Positions 37,830 through 47,372 of a DNA stretch of 64,000 nt are shown piece after piece. The DNA lies in assembly GCA_003259005.1 (NCBI GenBank), contig QLII01000001.1, positions 7,059,001 through 7,123,000 of the forward strand, read 5' to 3'. Under the pieces are notes generated by a model, which was not told the DNA's origin, did no database searches, and saw only the letters and a program-made list of their open reading frames with translations. The position numbers and the translations under genes are program-made. This DNA is from Spirosoma telluris. GTDB taxonomy: Bacteria > Bacteroidota > Bacteroidia > Cytophagales > Spirosomataceae. Within the stretch, counting starts at the first letter, position 1; each line of letters starts with the position of its first letter.

Positions 37830-38016
37830 ACTCAGCTAACCTAGTACTCTTCCAGTTTAGATTCTCGGGGCGGCATCGGCCCGCAACGGCGGACCGTGTC
37901 CGACGCCCGTGCGGTAGATTCTGTTGATACTGTAGCTTCTTTTGCTACTGATTTTCAATATAGTAGATCTAAAAGAATCAATAACAACAAAAGAATCTAT
38001 TTTGGTAAAGCACTAG
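37830..38016 (-). repeat. Intergenic element, copy 1 (inverted relative to 43573)
   Basis: Read on the minus strand it begins CTAGTGCTTTACCAAAATAG and continues through a GATTCT-rich hairpin region to CTACCGCACGGGCG and then CTAAACTGGAAGAGTACTAGG. The same order is found on the plus strand at 43573-43729. The edges match best; the middle differs but keeps hairpin potential. About 38 GC-rich bases at 37864-37901 are absent from the other copy. This element takes up much of the 627-base gap between rsbR and the ABC ATPase; the rest is A/T-rich with no gene. Confidence 0.65.
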
Positions 38017-38108
38017 GCTCTGTTAACCAGCGTCTTTTGGCGAAAGGCCTGTGATCGGTGGCTTACAACCATTCATCCTAAAAAAGTATCAGTTGAGTAG
38101 GCCATCTT

Positions 38109-38116
38109 TATATTTG
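38109..38116 (+). promoter_or_regulatory. -7 box (TATATTTG) before the ABC ATPase gene
   Basis: TATATTTG matches the TAnnTTTG -7 consensus and lies 25 bases before the ATG at 38141. No well-spaced -33 TTG is present (the nearest, at 38093, is too close). Its position inside the longer open frame that starts at 38051 supports 38141 as the true start. Confidence 0.35.
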
Positions 38117-38140
38117 GTAAACGCCCCAAACTATTCCTAT

Positions 38141-39055
38141 ATGCAACTGATAATCCAGCATTTATCCAAAACCTACCCCAATGGTGTTAAAGCCTTAGAC
38201 GATGTATCCCTCACGATCCCGATGGGGATGTATGGCCTGCTGGGACAGAACGGAGCGGGTAAGTCAACGCTGATGCGAACGCTCGCCACCTTGCAGGATG
38301 CCGATCGGGGAACGGCCATGCTGGATGATCTGGACATCCTCAACCAGAAAGAGGCTGTTCGTCGGGTATTAGGTTATCTGCCGCAGGAGTTCGGCGTATA
38401 TCCCAAGGTATCGGCCACCGATTTGCTGGATCACTTCATTGTGCTGAAAGGAATCACGAACGGGCGCGAGCGGAAGGAACTGGTGGAAGCGCTGCTACAA
38501 CGAGTGAACCTCTACGAACATCGGAAGAAAGCTGTCAGTAGCTATTCCGGCGGTATGAAGCAACGCTTTGGGATTGCCCAGGCACTCATAGGCAATCCCA
38601 AACTGATTATTGTGGATGAGCCAACGGCGGGACTCGACCCCGGCGAACGGAATCGCTTTTACAACCTACTGTCGGAAATTGGCGAGAATGTGATCGTTAT
38701 CCTGTCTACGCACATTGTGCAGGATGTCATGGAGTTGTGTAATAACATGGCCATTATTCATCAGGGGCGGGTATTGTATAGCGGCTCACCAATGGCATCG
38801 GTCGTAGAACTGAAAGGTAAAATCTGGGAGAAGTCCATTGCTAAGAGCGACCTGCCAACCTACCAGCAACAATACAACGTCATTTCCAGCAAACTCGTAG
38901 CGGGCAAACCACTGGTGCATATCTACAGCGAGTCCACGCCGGGCGAATCCACGCCGGGCGACCTTGATCCCGGTGAAGGCTTCGTTTCGGCCCAGCCCGA
39001 TCTGGAAGATGTTTTCTTTTCCACCATTCAGGCCGACACACTTGTTACCCGCTGA
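38141..39055 (+). CDS. ABC transporter ATP-binding protein
   Basis: A 304-residue ABC ATPase. Walker A is GLLGQNGAGKSTLMRTL (residues about 33-49), the Q-loop is LPQEFGVYP, the signature is SSYSGGMKQRFGIAQAL, Walker B is LIIVDEPTAGLDP, and the switch His is in LSTHIVQDV. A proline/glycine-rich repeat (GESTPGESTPGDLDPGEG) lies near the C-terminus. The start at 38141 (MQLIIQHLSKTYPNG) is the family start. It is five bases upstream of the permease-peptidase fusion, so the two form one exporter-like complex. Confidence 0.95.
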   Translation: MQLIIQHLSKTYPNGVKALDDVSLTIPMGMYGLLGQNGAGKSTLMRTLATLQDADRGTAMLDDLDILNQKEAVRRVLGYLPQEFGVYPKVSATDLLDHFIVLKGITNGRERKELVEALLQRVNLYEHRKKAVSSYSGGMKQRFGIAQALIGNPKLIIVDEPTAGLDPGERNRFYNLLSEIGENVIVILSTHIVQDVMELCNNMAIIHQGRVLYSGSPMASVVELKGKIWEKSIAKSDLPTYQQQYNVISSKLVAGKPLVHIYSESTPGESTPGDLDPGEGFVSAQPDLEDVFFSTIQADTLVTR

Positions 39056-39060
39056 GCCCC

Positions 39061-42000
39061 ATGTTTCTACACCTATTTACGTTCGAGATTCGCTACTGGC
39101 TACGCCAGCCGATGGTCTATGTGTTCCTGCTCGTCAATATTCTGATGTTTACCTGGGCGGGTGCTTCCGACGACCTGACCATTGGCGGAACGTTTGGCAA
39201 TATTCATAAAAATGCGCCCTATGTCGTTCAGAATAATTATGGGATCTGGTGCATTTTTGCCTTGCTTATGACCACGGCCTTTGTGCAGAGTGCTGCCATT
39301 CGTGACTTCACCTACAAAACGAACCAGATCGTTTTTTCATCCCCCATTCGCAAATTCGATTACCTGGCAGGACGATTCTTCGGCTCCTTTCTAGTCTCCC
39401 TCATTCCGTTTCTGGGTATCTCCATCGGTATCATTCTCGGCTCCTGGGTGGGCGAGATGACCGGCGCAACCGATGCCGAACGCTACGGTCCGATCGTCTG
39501 GTCGGCGCACCTGAATAGCTTTCTGATTTTCGCCATTCCCAATACGTTTCTGGCTGGGGCATTTATTTTTATGCTGGCGGCTCTAACGCGATCAGCCATA
39601 ACGGCCTTTATTGGGGCTATTGTGTTGCTGGTGGCTCAGCTTATCGCGGGGACGTTTCTGAGCGATGTGGAGAACGAACACCTCGCCGTCTACTTCGATG
39701 CCCTTGGATACGGCCCGTTTCAGCTCATCACGAAATACTGGACCGTTAGCGACAAAAATACCCGCTCGGTGGGGCTGACCGAAGGGCAGGAACTCATTAA
39801 CCGGGTGATCTGGGTGGCGTTTGGGTTGCTGTTGCTGGCGATTACCTACGTTCGGTTCTCGTTTGAAGAGAAGGTGAAAAAAGTGCGCAAAAAACGGCGT
39901 GAGCTAGTTACTGATGATGCGGCTGCGGCCGGGAAAGCGGTTTTTGGCCCGCTCCATTCGCTGCCCAACGTCACCCTGAATTACGGCTGGTCGGCGCAGT
40001 GGGTACAAATGATCCGGGTCTTTAAAACCGATTTCTGGGGCACGGTAAAAGGCACCGCTTTTATTGTGATTCTCTTTGCCGGACTGCTCAATATGGGTTT
40101 CTCGTTACAATATGCCAGCAAGTTTTATGGTCTGAGTTCGTACCCCGTTACCTATCAGGTTATTCAACTCATTCGGGGAACTCTGGCGCTGTTTCTATTC
40201 GCCATCATTATTTTCTATTCAGGGACCATTATCTGGAAAGAGCGTGACGCCGACCTCGACCAGATTTACGACGCCATGCCGCATCGCAACTGGTCGGTGT
40301 TTGTTGGAAAGTTTCTGGCCATGATGGGGATCGTGACCATTATTCAGGTAATGTGCATTGGCGCAGGGGTGTTAACACAGGTGCTGATGAGTTATCCGAA
40401 TGTAGAACTGGGCCAGTATGTAGTTGAGTTTTTAGTAATCGACCTGCTTCGCTATGCACCGATTATCATGCTGTCGATGCTGACGCATACGCTCTTAAAC
40501 AACAAGTACGTGGCGTTTTTTATCGTTATCGCCCTGCTCATTGCCAACGCCTATGTCTGGACACCCCTGGATGTGCAGAGTAATCTGGTCCAGTATAATG
40601 CGTCGCCCAATTACCAGTATTCGGACATGAACGGCTGGGGGCCATTCGTGGCCTCGTTTGCCTGGTTTCGGGTCTACTGGTCGCTCTGGACTTCGGTGTT
40701 GGCGATGGCTGCCATTTTGTTCTGGGTACGGGGCAAGGATAGTTCATGGGATAGTCGGCTCCTGGGAGCAAAGCAGGCAATGAATGGTACAAATCGCCTG
40801 ATCGTTACGGGATTAGCTGTTGCCATATTGCTGGTGGGTGGATTCATTTTTTACAACACCAATGTTCTGAATCGCTACGAGACGGCTAAAGTGCGTGAAA
40901 AGCAACAGGTCGCTTACGAACAGAAATACAAACGCTATGCCCACCGTCCGCAACCCCGCATTGCCGATGTGAACTACACCATTGAGGTATATCCCGAGAA
41001 GCGAAACCTGATTGTAAATGGCGATTATATACTGGTAAACCGGGCCGCCACGCCAATTGATTCGGTCCATATTGTGCTACCCAATCGACTGGATTACAGC
41101 ATAAACCTGGATCGGGCAAAACTAGCGATGAATGATTCACTGCTTAGTTACCGGATTTATACACTCAGCCCCGCCCTGGCTCCCGGCGATTCACTACGCC
41201 TGCGATTCACTACCCGTAGACAGGCAATCGGTTTCGAGAATGAGGTTAAGTATACCAAGGAGGTTAACCAGAACGGTTCGTTTTTTAATAATTTTGATAT
41301 TGCCCCGCAAATCGGCTATCAGGAGCAGGGTGAGCTGAGCGATAAGAATGACCGTAAAAAATATGGCCTGCCCGAGAAAGCCCGAATGCCAAAGCTGGAG
41401 CGCAATTGCACCGGCGACTGCATGGACACGTACCTGAGCAACAATTCGGACTGGGTAATGGTCGAAACAACGATCAGTACCTCGCCCGACCAGATCGCTG
41501 TGGCACCGGGATCACTGTTGAAAGAGTGGCGGGCAAACGGCCCCGACGGGCAACCGCGACGCTATTTCCACTACAAACTCGATCACCCATCGCTTAACTT
41601 CTACTCGTTTATTTCGGCACGGTATGAGGTGGCGCGCTCGACGTGGAAAGGCATCGACGTGGAGGTGTATTACGACAAAAAGCATCCCTACAATGTCCGT
41701 GATATGACGGAGTCGATCAAAGGGTCGCTGGCTTATTTCACTGAGCACTTCGGTCCCTATTATCACAAACAGGCCCGGATTATCGAGTTTCCGCGCTATG
41801 CCAGTTTTGCGCAGGCCTTCCCGGTACGATGCCCTATTCAGAAAGCATCGGCTTTATTTCCCGGATTGATCCTGAAGAGGACATCGATATGGTGAAGTAC
41901 GTAGTTGCGCACGAAATGGGGCATCAATGGTGGGCGCATCAGGTCGTTGGTGCTTATATGCAGGGGCCACGTTGCTCTCTGAAACGCAGGCACAATATTC

Positions 42001-42697
42001 GGCCCTGATGGTGATGGAAAAAGCCTATGGAAAAGGCCGGATGAAGCGGTTTCTGAAGTATGAAATGGATCGTTATCTCTCGGCTCGCGGAACGGAATCG
42101 CTAAAGGAGGTGCCACTCGAACGGGTGGAAAATCAGGGCTATATCCATTACAACAAGGGAAGTGCGGTCATGTATTACCTGAAAGAACTGATTGGTGAGA
42201 ATGCAGTCAACAAGGCGCTGCAAACAATGGTTAGCCAATATGCCTATCGACAGCCGCCCTATCCGGTTTCGTATAATCTGGTGGATCTGTTCCGTCAGCA
42301 AACCCCCGATTCGTTACAATCAGTAATCGATGATCAGTTCGAGCGGATTACCATCTTCAACAACCGGGCAACGGCGGCTTCATCCAAAAAGCGCCCGGAT
42401 GGGCAGTATGACGTAACGATAAACGTGCAGGCTGAGAAATTCTACGCCGATTCACTCGGTCGCGAAACGCCCACGAAGCTGAACGATTTGATCGACGTGG
42501 GTGTGTATGGCAAACCGGCTGAGGGCAAAAAGCAGGGTAAACTTCTGGCCATTCGGCGGGAGCGGATGAAGCAGAAAACGGGAAAATACACCTTTGTTGT
42601 GAAAGAAGAACCGTTCGAAGCAGGCATCGATCCGATCAACTTTCTGGTCGATCGGGTGCCCGACGATAATTTGAAGCGAGTGGATAAACTAGAGTGA
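39061..42697 (+). CDS. ABC-2 permease / M1 aminopeptidase fusion (two frameshifts in this sequence)
   Basis: A 1212-residue fusion. The N-terminal half has two sets of hydrophobic helices of the ABC-2 permease type (residues about 15-270 and 310-600, for example FVIVLFAGLLNMGFSLQYAS-like runs). After a last membrane helix (VAILLVGGFIFYNTNVLN) the C-terminal half is an extracytoplasmic M1-type metallopeptidase with zinc motif HEMGHQWWAHQ and the downstream Glu in LLSETQAQYSALM. One G is missing at 41823-41824 and another at 41963-41966. Proteins of this fusion type are known in Bacteroidota; the transported or processed substrate is unknown. Confidence 0.9.
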
Positions 42698-42875
42698 TTT
42701 GACGTCGGCGATATTGGGCGCTCAAGCTGAGGAATGAAATTGAACCGGATACGATTACGGTTCCCTTTCGCAAGAAAATTATGTTCACAACAATAGATGG
42801 CCAATATCAAAAGCTTTCAGAGAACCCGTTTTGACGAATTAAAGATTTAGAAGCTTTACTCACTGACTTACCCGA

Positions 42876-43544
42876 ATGAAAACTTTACTTACCACGTTAG
42901 CTGCTCTCTGTTTGACGGTCTATAGCCTGAAGGCGCAGGAGAATTCACCGGCAAAAACAAATCAAGTCAAATTCGGTGTGTTTGCAGGCATGAACTATGC
43001 CTATTCCCTTGTAGGGTATCATTACCCAATTTATTTTAAGCCTCAAGCGAGCTTACTCGCTGGTGTTGATATTCAGTATCGCTTAACGAATCAGGCCTCT
43101 TTACATCTTCAACCATCCTGGACACAGGTTACCGATGCCAAGTCCAAGTCTAAAAATAATTACTCCACAATTAGTCTTAGCACAATTAAGCTACCCGTAG
43201 TATATCGGTATTATGTCTCCCCCAACCGAAAGTTATTTTGTATTCAAACGGGATTAAGCTATAACTATCTTACAAGCAGTAACTTCCGTGAGCAGCTAGA
43301 TGCTGTCTGCATTACGGCCCCATGTCCAGTTTTCATGGGACCTGATACGCCCTCTTCAAACAAGTCTGCGGTGAGCGGCATGGCCGGTATCGGCTTTTCT
43401 ATCGAGTTGCAAAAAATCAGCGTTCCTATTACCCTACAATACGAACGGTACTTTAGTAATTATCTATTTCCGAATCAGTATGATGCACAACCCTCGCGGG
43501 TGAAATTTGAGAGCTTTGCCCTTACAACAGGAATTAACTTTTGA
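42876..43544 (+). CDS. Outer-membrane beta-barrel (PorT-like) protein
   Basis: A 222-residue secreted protein with signal peptide MKTLLTTLAALCLTVYSLKAQ. Alternating strands with terminal aromatic residues (FGVFAGMNYAYSLV, ASLLAGVDIQYRL, ASLHLQPSW, IKLPVVYRYYV, KLFCIQTGLSYNYL) and a final SFALTTGINF predict a small eight-strand barrel. It stands between the ABC fusion and the inverted element. A short piece of a second copy of its 3' end lies at 62240-62270. Confidence 0.82.
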   Translation: MKTLLTTLAALCLTVYSLKAQENSPAKTNQVKFGVFAGMNYAYSLVGYHYPIYFKPQASLLAGVDIQYRLTNQASLHLQPSWTQVTDAKSKSKNNYSTISLSTIKLPVVYRYYVSPNRKLFCIQTGLSYNYLTSSNFREQLDAVCITAPCPVFMGPDTPSSNKSAVSGMAGIGFSIELQKISVPITLQYERYFSNYLFPNQYDAQPSRVKFESFALTTGINF

Positions 43545-43572
43545 TTGGTACGCTAAAATTAAGCTACATGCA

Positions 43573-43729
43573 CTAGTGCTTTGCTAAAATAGATTCTATT
43601 GTTTTTATTGATTCTTTGGACTCTATAGTCTCTGATTACCAGAATCAATAGAATCCAAAGAATCAATAGGGTCTACTGCGCGGGCGGCCTCGAGAAACTA
43701 AATTAGAAGAGTATTAGGCTGACTATACT
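43573..43729 (+). repeat. Intergenic element, copy 2
   Basis: Plus-strand copy of the element at 37830-38016, from CTAGTGCTTTGCTAAAATAG to CTAAATTAGAAGAGTATTAGG. It contains a perfect 15-base inverted pair, TATTGATTCTTTGGA (43606-43620) and its complement (43654-43668). It ends 46 bases before the TlpA-type gene. Confidence 0.65.
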
Positions 43730-43774
43730 GTGAAACTATAAAAATAGTTATCTTGCTACTAAATTTAACGTAGC

Positions 43775-44844
43775 ATGAGAAAGACTTTGCCTCTCAACTT
43801 ATTACTGAGTTTTTTGCTCTGGCAATTACTGGCTGCCAGCTCTACATTCGGGCAGGTACCCTGTCTGATCAACGCAACCATTAAAGGACTGGCCGAACGA
43901 TCGGTCATGATTCGGTATGTGCGGAATGGGATGTTTTTGACCGATACGATTAAAGCCCATCAGGGTCAGTTCAGGCATACACTGGCCGCAACTGATGGGA
44001 ACATTGCCACGCTGGTACTTAGCCCATCTGATCAACTTTCTTTTTGGCTTGATCCCCTGTTGTCTCAATCACTGGATCGGTGACTCCATCCCCTGTACTC
44101 AGATGCACAGGTACACCCGAAAATAACCTGCTTGAGTTGTATCGGAATACGATTGAACGACCGTATAACCTAAAAAAGAAGGGTAAATCGACTGAGGATG
44201 CTGATCGTATCGTTCTACAGGAATATCAGGCTACCCGCCAGTTTATCAGGCAGCATCCTACCACCTTAACAGCCGCCTATTTACTGTATTGGCAGGCAAT
44301 GTATGATACGACTATCTTCGACCAGCTCGATAAACTCCTGGCGAACTTGAGTCCGTCGGTTCGTGCTAGTTACTGGGCGAAAAAAGCCGAAACCCGAATG
44401 TATGCTATTCGGAATAAACCCCGCATTGGCAAAAAGTTACCTGCCTTCAGTTTGACCGATGTCACCGGTAAGTCGATCTCACTGGAGTCGTTCAAGGGTA
44501 AATACCTTTTGATTGATTTTTGGGGCACCTGGTGCATTCCCTGTATCGAAACGATTCCTGAACTAAAGGCTGTACACACAAAATATGGGAATCGCTTAGC
44601 TATTCTCAGCATTGCTATGGAGCGCCCTGCTGATCGGGAGAAATGGGTAAAGGCTATTCATAAATACGGCATGACCTGGACACAAACTGCTGAATTTACC
44701 AGCGCTAAAGAAGGGGTGAATGTGCTGTATAATGTGGTGGAATATCCTACTTTATTAGTAGCTAACCCTGATGGAATTTTTATGGCAAGAATCAAATACG
44801 GGGAGTCTATAGACGAAAAAATTAAGCGACTACTAACTAATTGA
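43775..44844 (+). CDS. TlpA-family thiol-disulfide oxidoreductase with DUF4369-type N-terminus (frameshifted)
   Basis: A 356-residue exported redox protein. A signal peptide (LLSFLLWQLLAASSTFGQ) is followed by a DUF4369-like domain (INATIKGLAERSVMIRYVRNG). The frame slips at the CCCC run 44054-44057; one more C continues the protein as VVSITGSVTPSPVLRC. Residues about 215-356 are a thioredoxin/AhpC-TSA domain with active site FWGTWCIPCIETIPEL and cis-Pro region VEYPTLLV. It probably reduces or matures periplasmic or outer-membrane proteins. It overlaps the OmpA gene by four bases. A 34-base fragment of this gene recurs at 62400-62433. Confidence 0.86.
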
Positions 44845-45989
44845 CGGATCAACTATGCCTCCATCTGAAATTATATTTTGACCGTCTGGTTTCATGTATG
44901 CAACAACGTACACCTAGTTACCAAGCTAAATCTGCACGAAGAGCAACTGGCATTATGCTGGTTTTACTCATCGTCTCGTACATAGGCGCAATGGCTCAGG
45001 AGCCACCTGGATCGGCGGCAACTGCCTATCACGTTTTCGGGCATTGTCATGATTACGGAACAGCATTGGGCTTGAAAGCTAGTGTATTTGCCGTTTTTAA
45101 GCAAGGTCGCCAGAAACTGGCAGTGTGTAAGGAAACGGGTGATTTTGACGTGCTCCTTCCTGTTTCGGCTACACACCTTGCCCTGGAGATGAACGGCTAT
45201 CGGTCAGTTAGCATACCCGTCTATTTTACGCCTGATATTCCAGCAGATGCCCGGTTCGGCATTGGTAATTGGGCCGCTATGGCCAGGTTAGATTCACTGC
45301 CCATACCAGCGGGGCAAGGTGGTTCTATTGCGTTATACTTTACGGTTACCGATAGCCTGGATATAAAATACACGTTAACCAGCCTGACCAACGCAGCAAA
45401 GAAGTTAATAGCTCCTATTTCGTACCCACGATTAAAAAATAGAAGCTTTACGTTTCCCATTACGCCAGATGATTATTTGGCCACCGTCTCGATGGCAACA
45501 ACCCCTAAATTCCAGACCGATGGGACTTTACGCTCCAGTGAAAAAATAACCCTCAAACCGGGGGTTACCTTCAAGTCTGTTCGTATCGCTAAGCCTACTG
45601 GATCGACATTGCCAGGTAGCGCTACGCCCAATTCCACGCCAATTGAACTCCCGTTAAGTATTTATATCCTGTATTTTGATCAAAGCAGCCCCAATTTACG
45701 GCCCGGCGTTAAAGCAACCCTGGATTCACTGGCTGAAAAATTGGTGAAACAGCCAACATTACTAGCGACCGTGACGGGGTACACCGACAATGTGGGCAAG
45801 CGCGAGTTGAATCTGGTGTTAGCGGAATATCGGGCTAAGGCAGTGGCCAGCTATTTAAGGCAGCGCGGTGTGCTTGCCGATCAGATCGTAGCTAAATGGG
45901 AAGGTCCTGACAAAAAAGCGTCGGCAGAAGATCCGGAAGCCGTAAAAACTATCAGTAGACGCGTTGTTGTCTTACTGGCACCCAGGTAA
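44841..45989 (+). CDS. OmpA-family protein
   Basis: About 382 residues; a shorter start at 44898 or 44955 is possible because the apparent signal (GIMLVLLIVSYIGAMAQ) lies inside. The N-terminal 230 residues are unassigned, with a repeat-like carboxypeptidase-regulatory flavour (KLAVCKETGDFDVLLPVSAT). The last 115 residues are an OmpA peptidoglycan-binding domain: ILYFDQSSPNLRPGVKATLD, VTGYTDNVGKRELNLVLAEY, RAKAVASYLRQRGV and TISRRVVVLL. It likely tethers the outer membrane to peptidoglycan. Its 3' half is duplicated at 62.6-63.0 kb. Confidence 0.85.
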   Translation: MTDQLCLHLKLYFDRLVSCMQQRTPSYQAKSARRATGIMLVLLIVSYIGAMAQEPPGSAATAYHVFGHCHDYGTALGLKASVFAVFKQGRQKLAVCKETGDFDVLLPVSATHLALEMNGYRSVSIPVYFTPDIPADARFGIGNWAAMARLDSLPIPAGQGGSIALYFTVTDSLDIKYTLTSLTNAAKKLIAPISYPRLKNRSFTFPITPDDYLATVSMATTPKFQTDGTLRSSEKITLKPGVTFKSVRIAKPTGSTLPGSATPNSTPIELPLSIYILYFDQSSPNLRPGVKATLDSLAEKLVKQPTLLATVTGYTDNVGKRELNLVLAEYRAKAVASYLRQRGVLADQIVAKWEGPDKKASAEDPEAVKTISRRVVVLLAPR

Positions 45990-46128
45990 ATTTCGTTCGG
46001 GTTGCACTTTCTAACTTATTGACAAACAGACTAAAAAAATCTAATGGCAATGGCTATTTGGTTATTCCTTATCGTCTTGATGTGGTATAGCGCTAAGGCG
46101 CTGCGAGCAAATCCGCACAAATCCAATT
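45634..46128 (+). repeat. Segmental duplication, copy 1 (OmpA 3' half and small gene)
   Basis: These 495 bases match 62607-63101 with no gap (constant offset 16,973). The OmpA-coding part is almost identical; the downstream part is more diverged. Confidence 0.85.
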
Positions 46129-46148
46129 CAACATGGAGAATAGTATAA
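46044..46148 (+). CDS. Very small membrane protein, paralogue of 63020
   Basis: A 34-codon frame, MAMAIWLFLIVLMWYSAKAL, with one hydrophobic helix followed by a basic tail. Its first 28 residues match the 48-residue protein at 63020-63166, but the end differs, so this copy may be shortened. Too short to be sure; paralogy across the duplication supports it. Confidence 0.4.
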   Translation: MAMAIWLFLIVLMWYSAKALRANPHKSNSTWRIV

Positions 46149-46553
46149 TTATCAAGTATAGTAATTAACGTAACGGACTACTGGGTTCACCAGACAAACC
46201 CTGATAATTTATTCAATGATTTAATTAGCTTACAATCAGGCTTTTAGTAGTTATTTTTATTGATAAGGTATACTAAAGATCATAATCATTCTTTTTTGGC
46301 ACTAATGTTGACTTAAAGTATGATAGTCAATTATCAACAGGTTAAGGATTGTCATTAAAATACGTCATACTCGCTAGCATGTGGTGGCTATATAGACGTT
46401 AACGTATATTAATATCTGGCAACTAATTCCAAAACCGTAGTTCAATTTTATTATGACATTTTCTTTACTGTTTTACATTGTATTGCCAAGCCTTCTTGTA
46501 TTTAATGCAGGTTATACATTCGATAAACGCTCCGTTCTAGGTTTTCCTCAGAC
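46149..46553. other. AT-rich intergenic region
   Basis: About 400 bases with no supported gene and no clear hairpin. It leads into the LuxR-type gene, whose likely start at 46659 would make the leader about 510 bases. Confidence 0.35.
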
Positions 46554-46658
46554 TTGCATGAACTATTAAACCAAGCGAATGGATGCTGTATGATGCTGCT
46601 ATTACCGAATTTATGTAAACAAGCATTTTACTTTTTCCCTACCATAAATCTCAACCGG

Positions 46659-47225
46659 ATGATTGTACTTGACATGAGCCAACGGCTCCAACAAAATCTA
46701 TTAACTCACTTTCTGAAAAATCGAGGCTTTTCTATTAGAGAACGTGAACCAGACAGTTTAACGGAATGGACATCGATTACGTTGCTTACCGATAAGCCAT
46801 CTCAGGAAATTACAACGTCGTATGGGGACCAAATTTGGCTTCTGGATAAGCATGGCGCTATGCCACTTCAGGTACCCCTTCAGGTTAAAGGGTTATTATT
46901 AAGTGATTGTGATCTTCAGGAACTGGAAATCTGCATCAGGCAGGTATTGGCTCAACAGTCTTATTTGTCGCCTGGACTGATGAGCCTCCTTAACAAACAG
47001 TCCTACCAGGCTACTACCGATCACCTAGCCTCCTTAACATCCCGTGAACGGCAGGTGTTTGAGTTGATTAAAACCGGTAGCAGCCTGCGTTCCATTGCAG
47101 ATGCGCTGTTTATCAGTGTACATACGGCTGAGAATCACCGCGCTAATATTCAGAAAAAACTAGGCTTAACGGGTCATTTAAGCTTGGTGCGCTATGCCGC
47201 AAATATTGTAACAGCTAAAAAATAG
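46659..47225 (+). CDS. LuxR/NarL-type response-regulator-like protein
   Basis: About 188 residues from MIVLDMSQRLQQNLLTHFL; an in-frame ATG at 46554 would add an unlikely Cys-rich leader. The N-terminal part resembles a degenerate receiver fold without the phospho-Asp pocket. The C-terminus is a LuxR helix-turn-helix (LTSRERQVFELIKTGSSLRS, IADALFISVHTAENHRANIQ). Its stop codon lies inside the first half of a paired motif also found upstream of the second RHS gene, so it may regulate both secreted RHS proteins. Confidence 0.85.
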   Translation: MIVLDMSQRLQQNLLTHFLKNRGFSIREREPDSLTEWTSITLLTDKPSQEITTSYGDQIWLLDKHGAMPLQVPLQVKGLLLSDCDLQELEICIRQVLAQQSYLSPGLMSLLNKQSYQATTDHLASLTSRERQVFELIKTGSSLRSIADALFISVHTAENHRANIQKKLGLTGHLSLVRYAANIVTAKK

Positions 47226-47251
47226 TGGACAACCCCTACGTAAAATAGGGG
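47219..47251 (+). promoter_or_regulatory. Paired 23-bp-spaced motif upstream of the first RHS gene
   Basis: AAAATAGTGG (47219-47228) is followed 23 bases later by AAAATAGGGG (47242-47251). The second half belongs to the dyad CCCCTACGTAAAATAGGGG (47233-47251). The same layout occurs at 56833-56864. It ends 122 bases before the RHS start. Confidence 0.6.
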
Positions 47252-47372
47252 GGAGTGTCATTGTCTTCCGAGGTCGAATGATTTCTATTTGTGGGTATCA
47301 AACCTGAACTGGCTGTGCACATAAGCTCAGGCAGTTCAGGTACCATTTTGACCACCCACCCATCGACCGATT

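Noticed and set aside
37830-38016. Element at 37.9 kb as an insertion sequence
   Set aside because: No transposase frame, no target-site duplication seen; too short.
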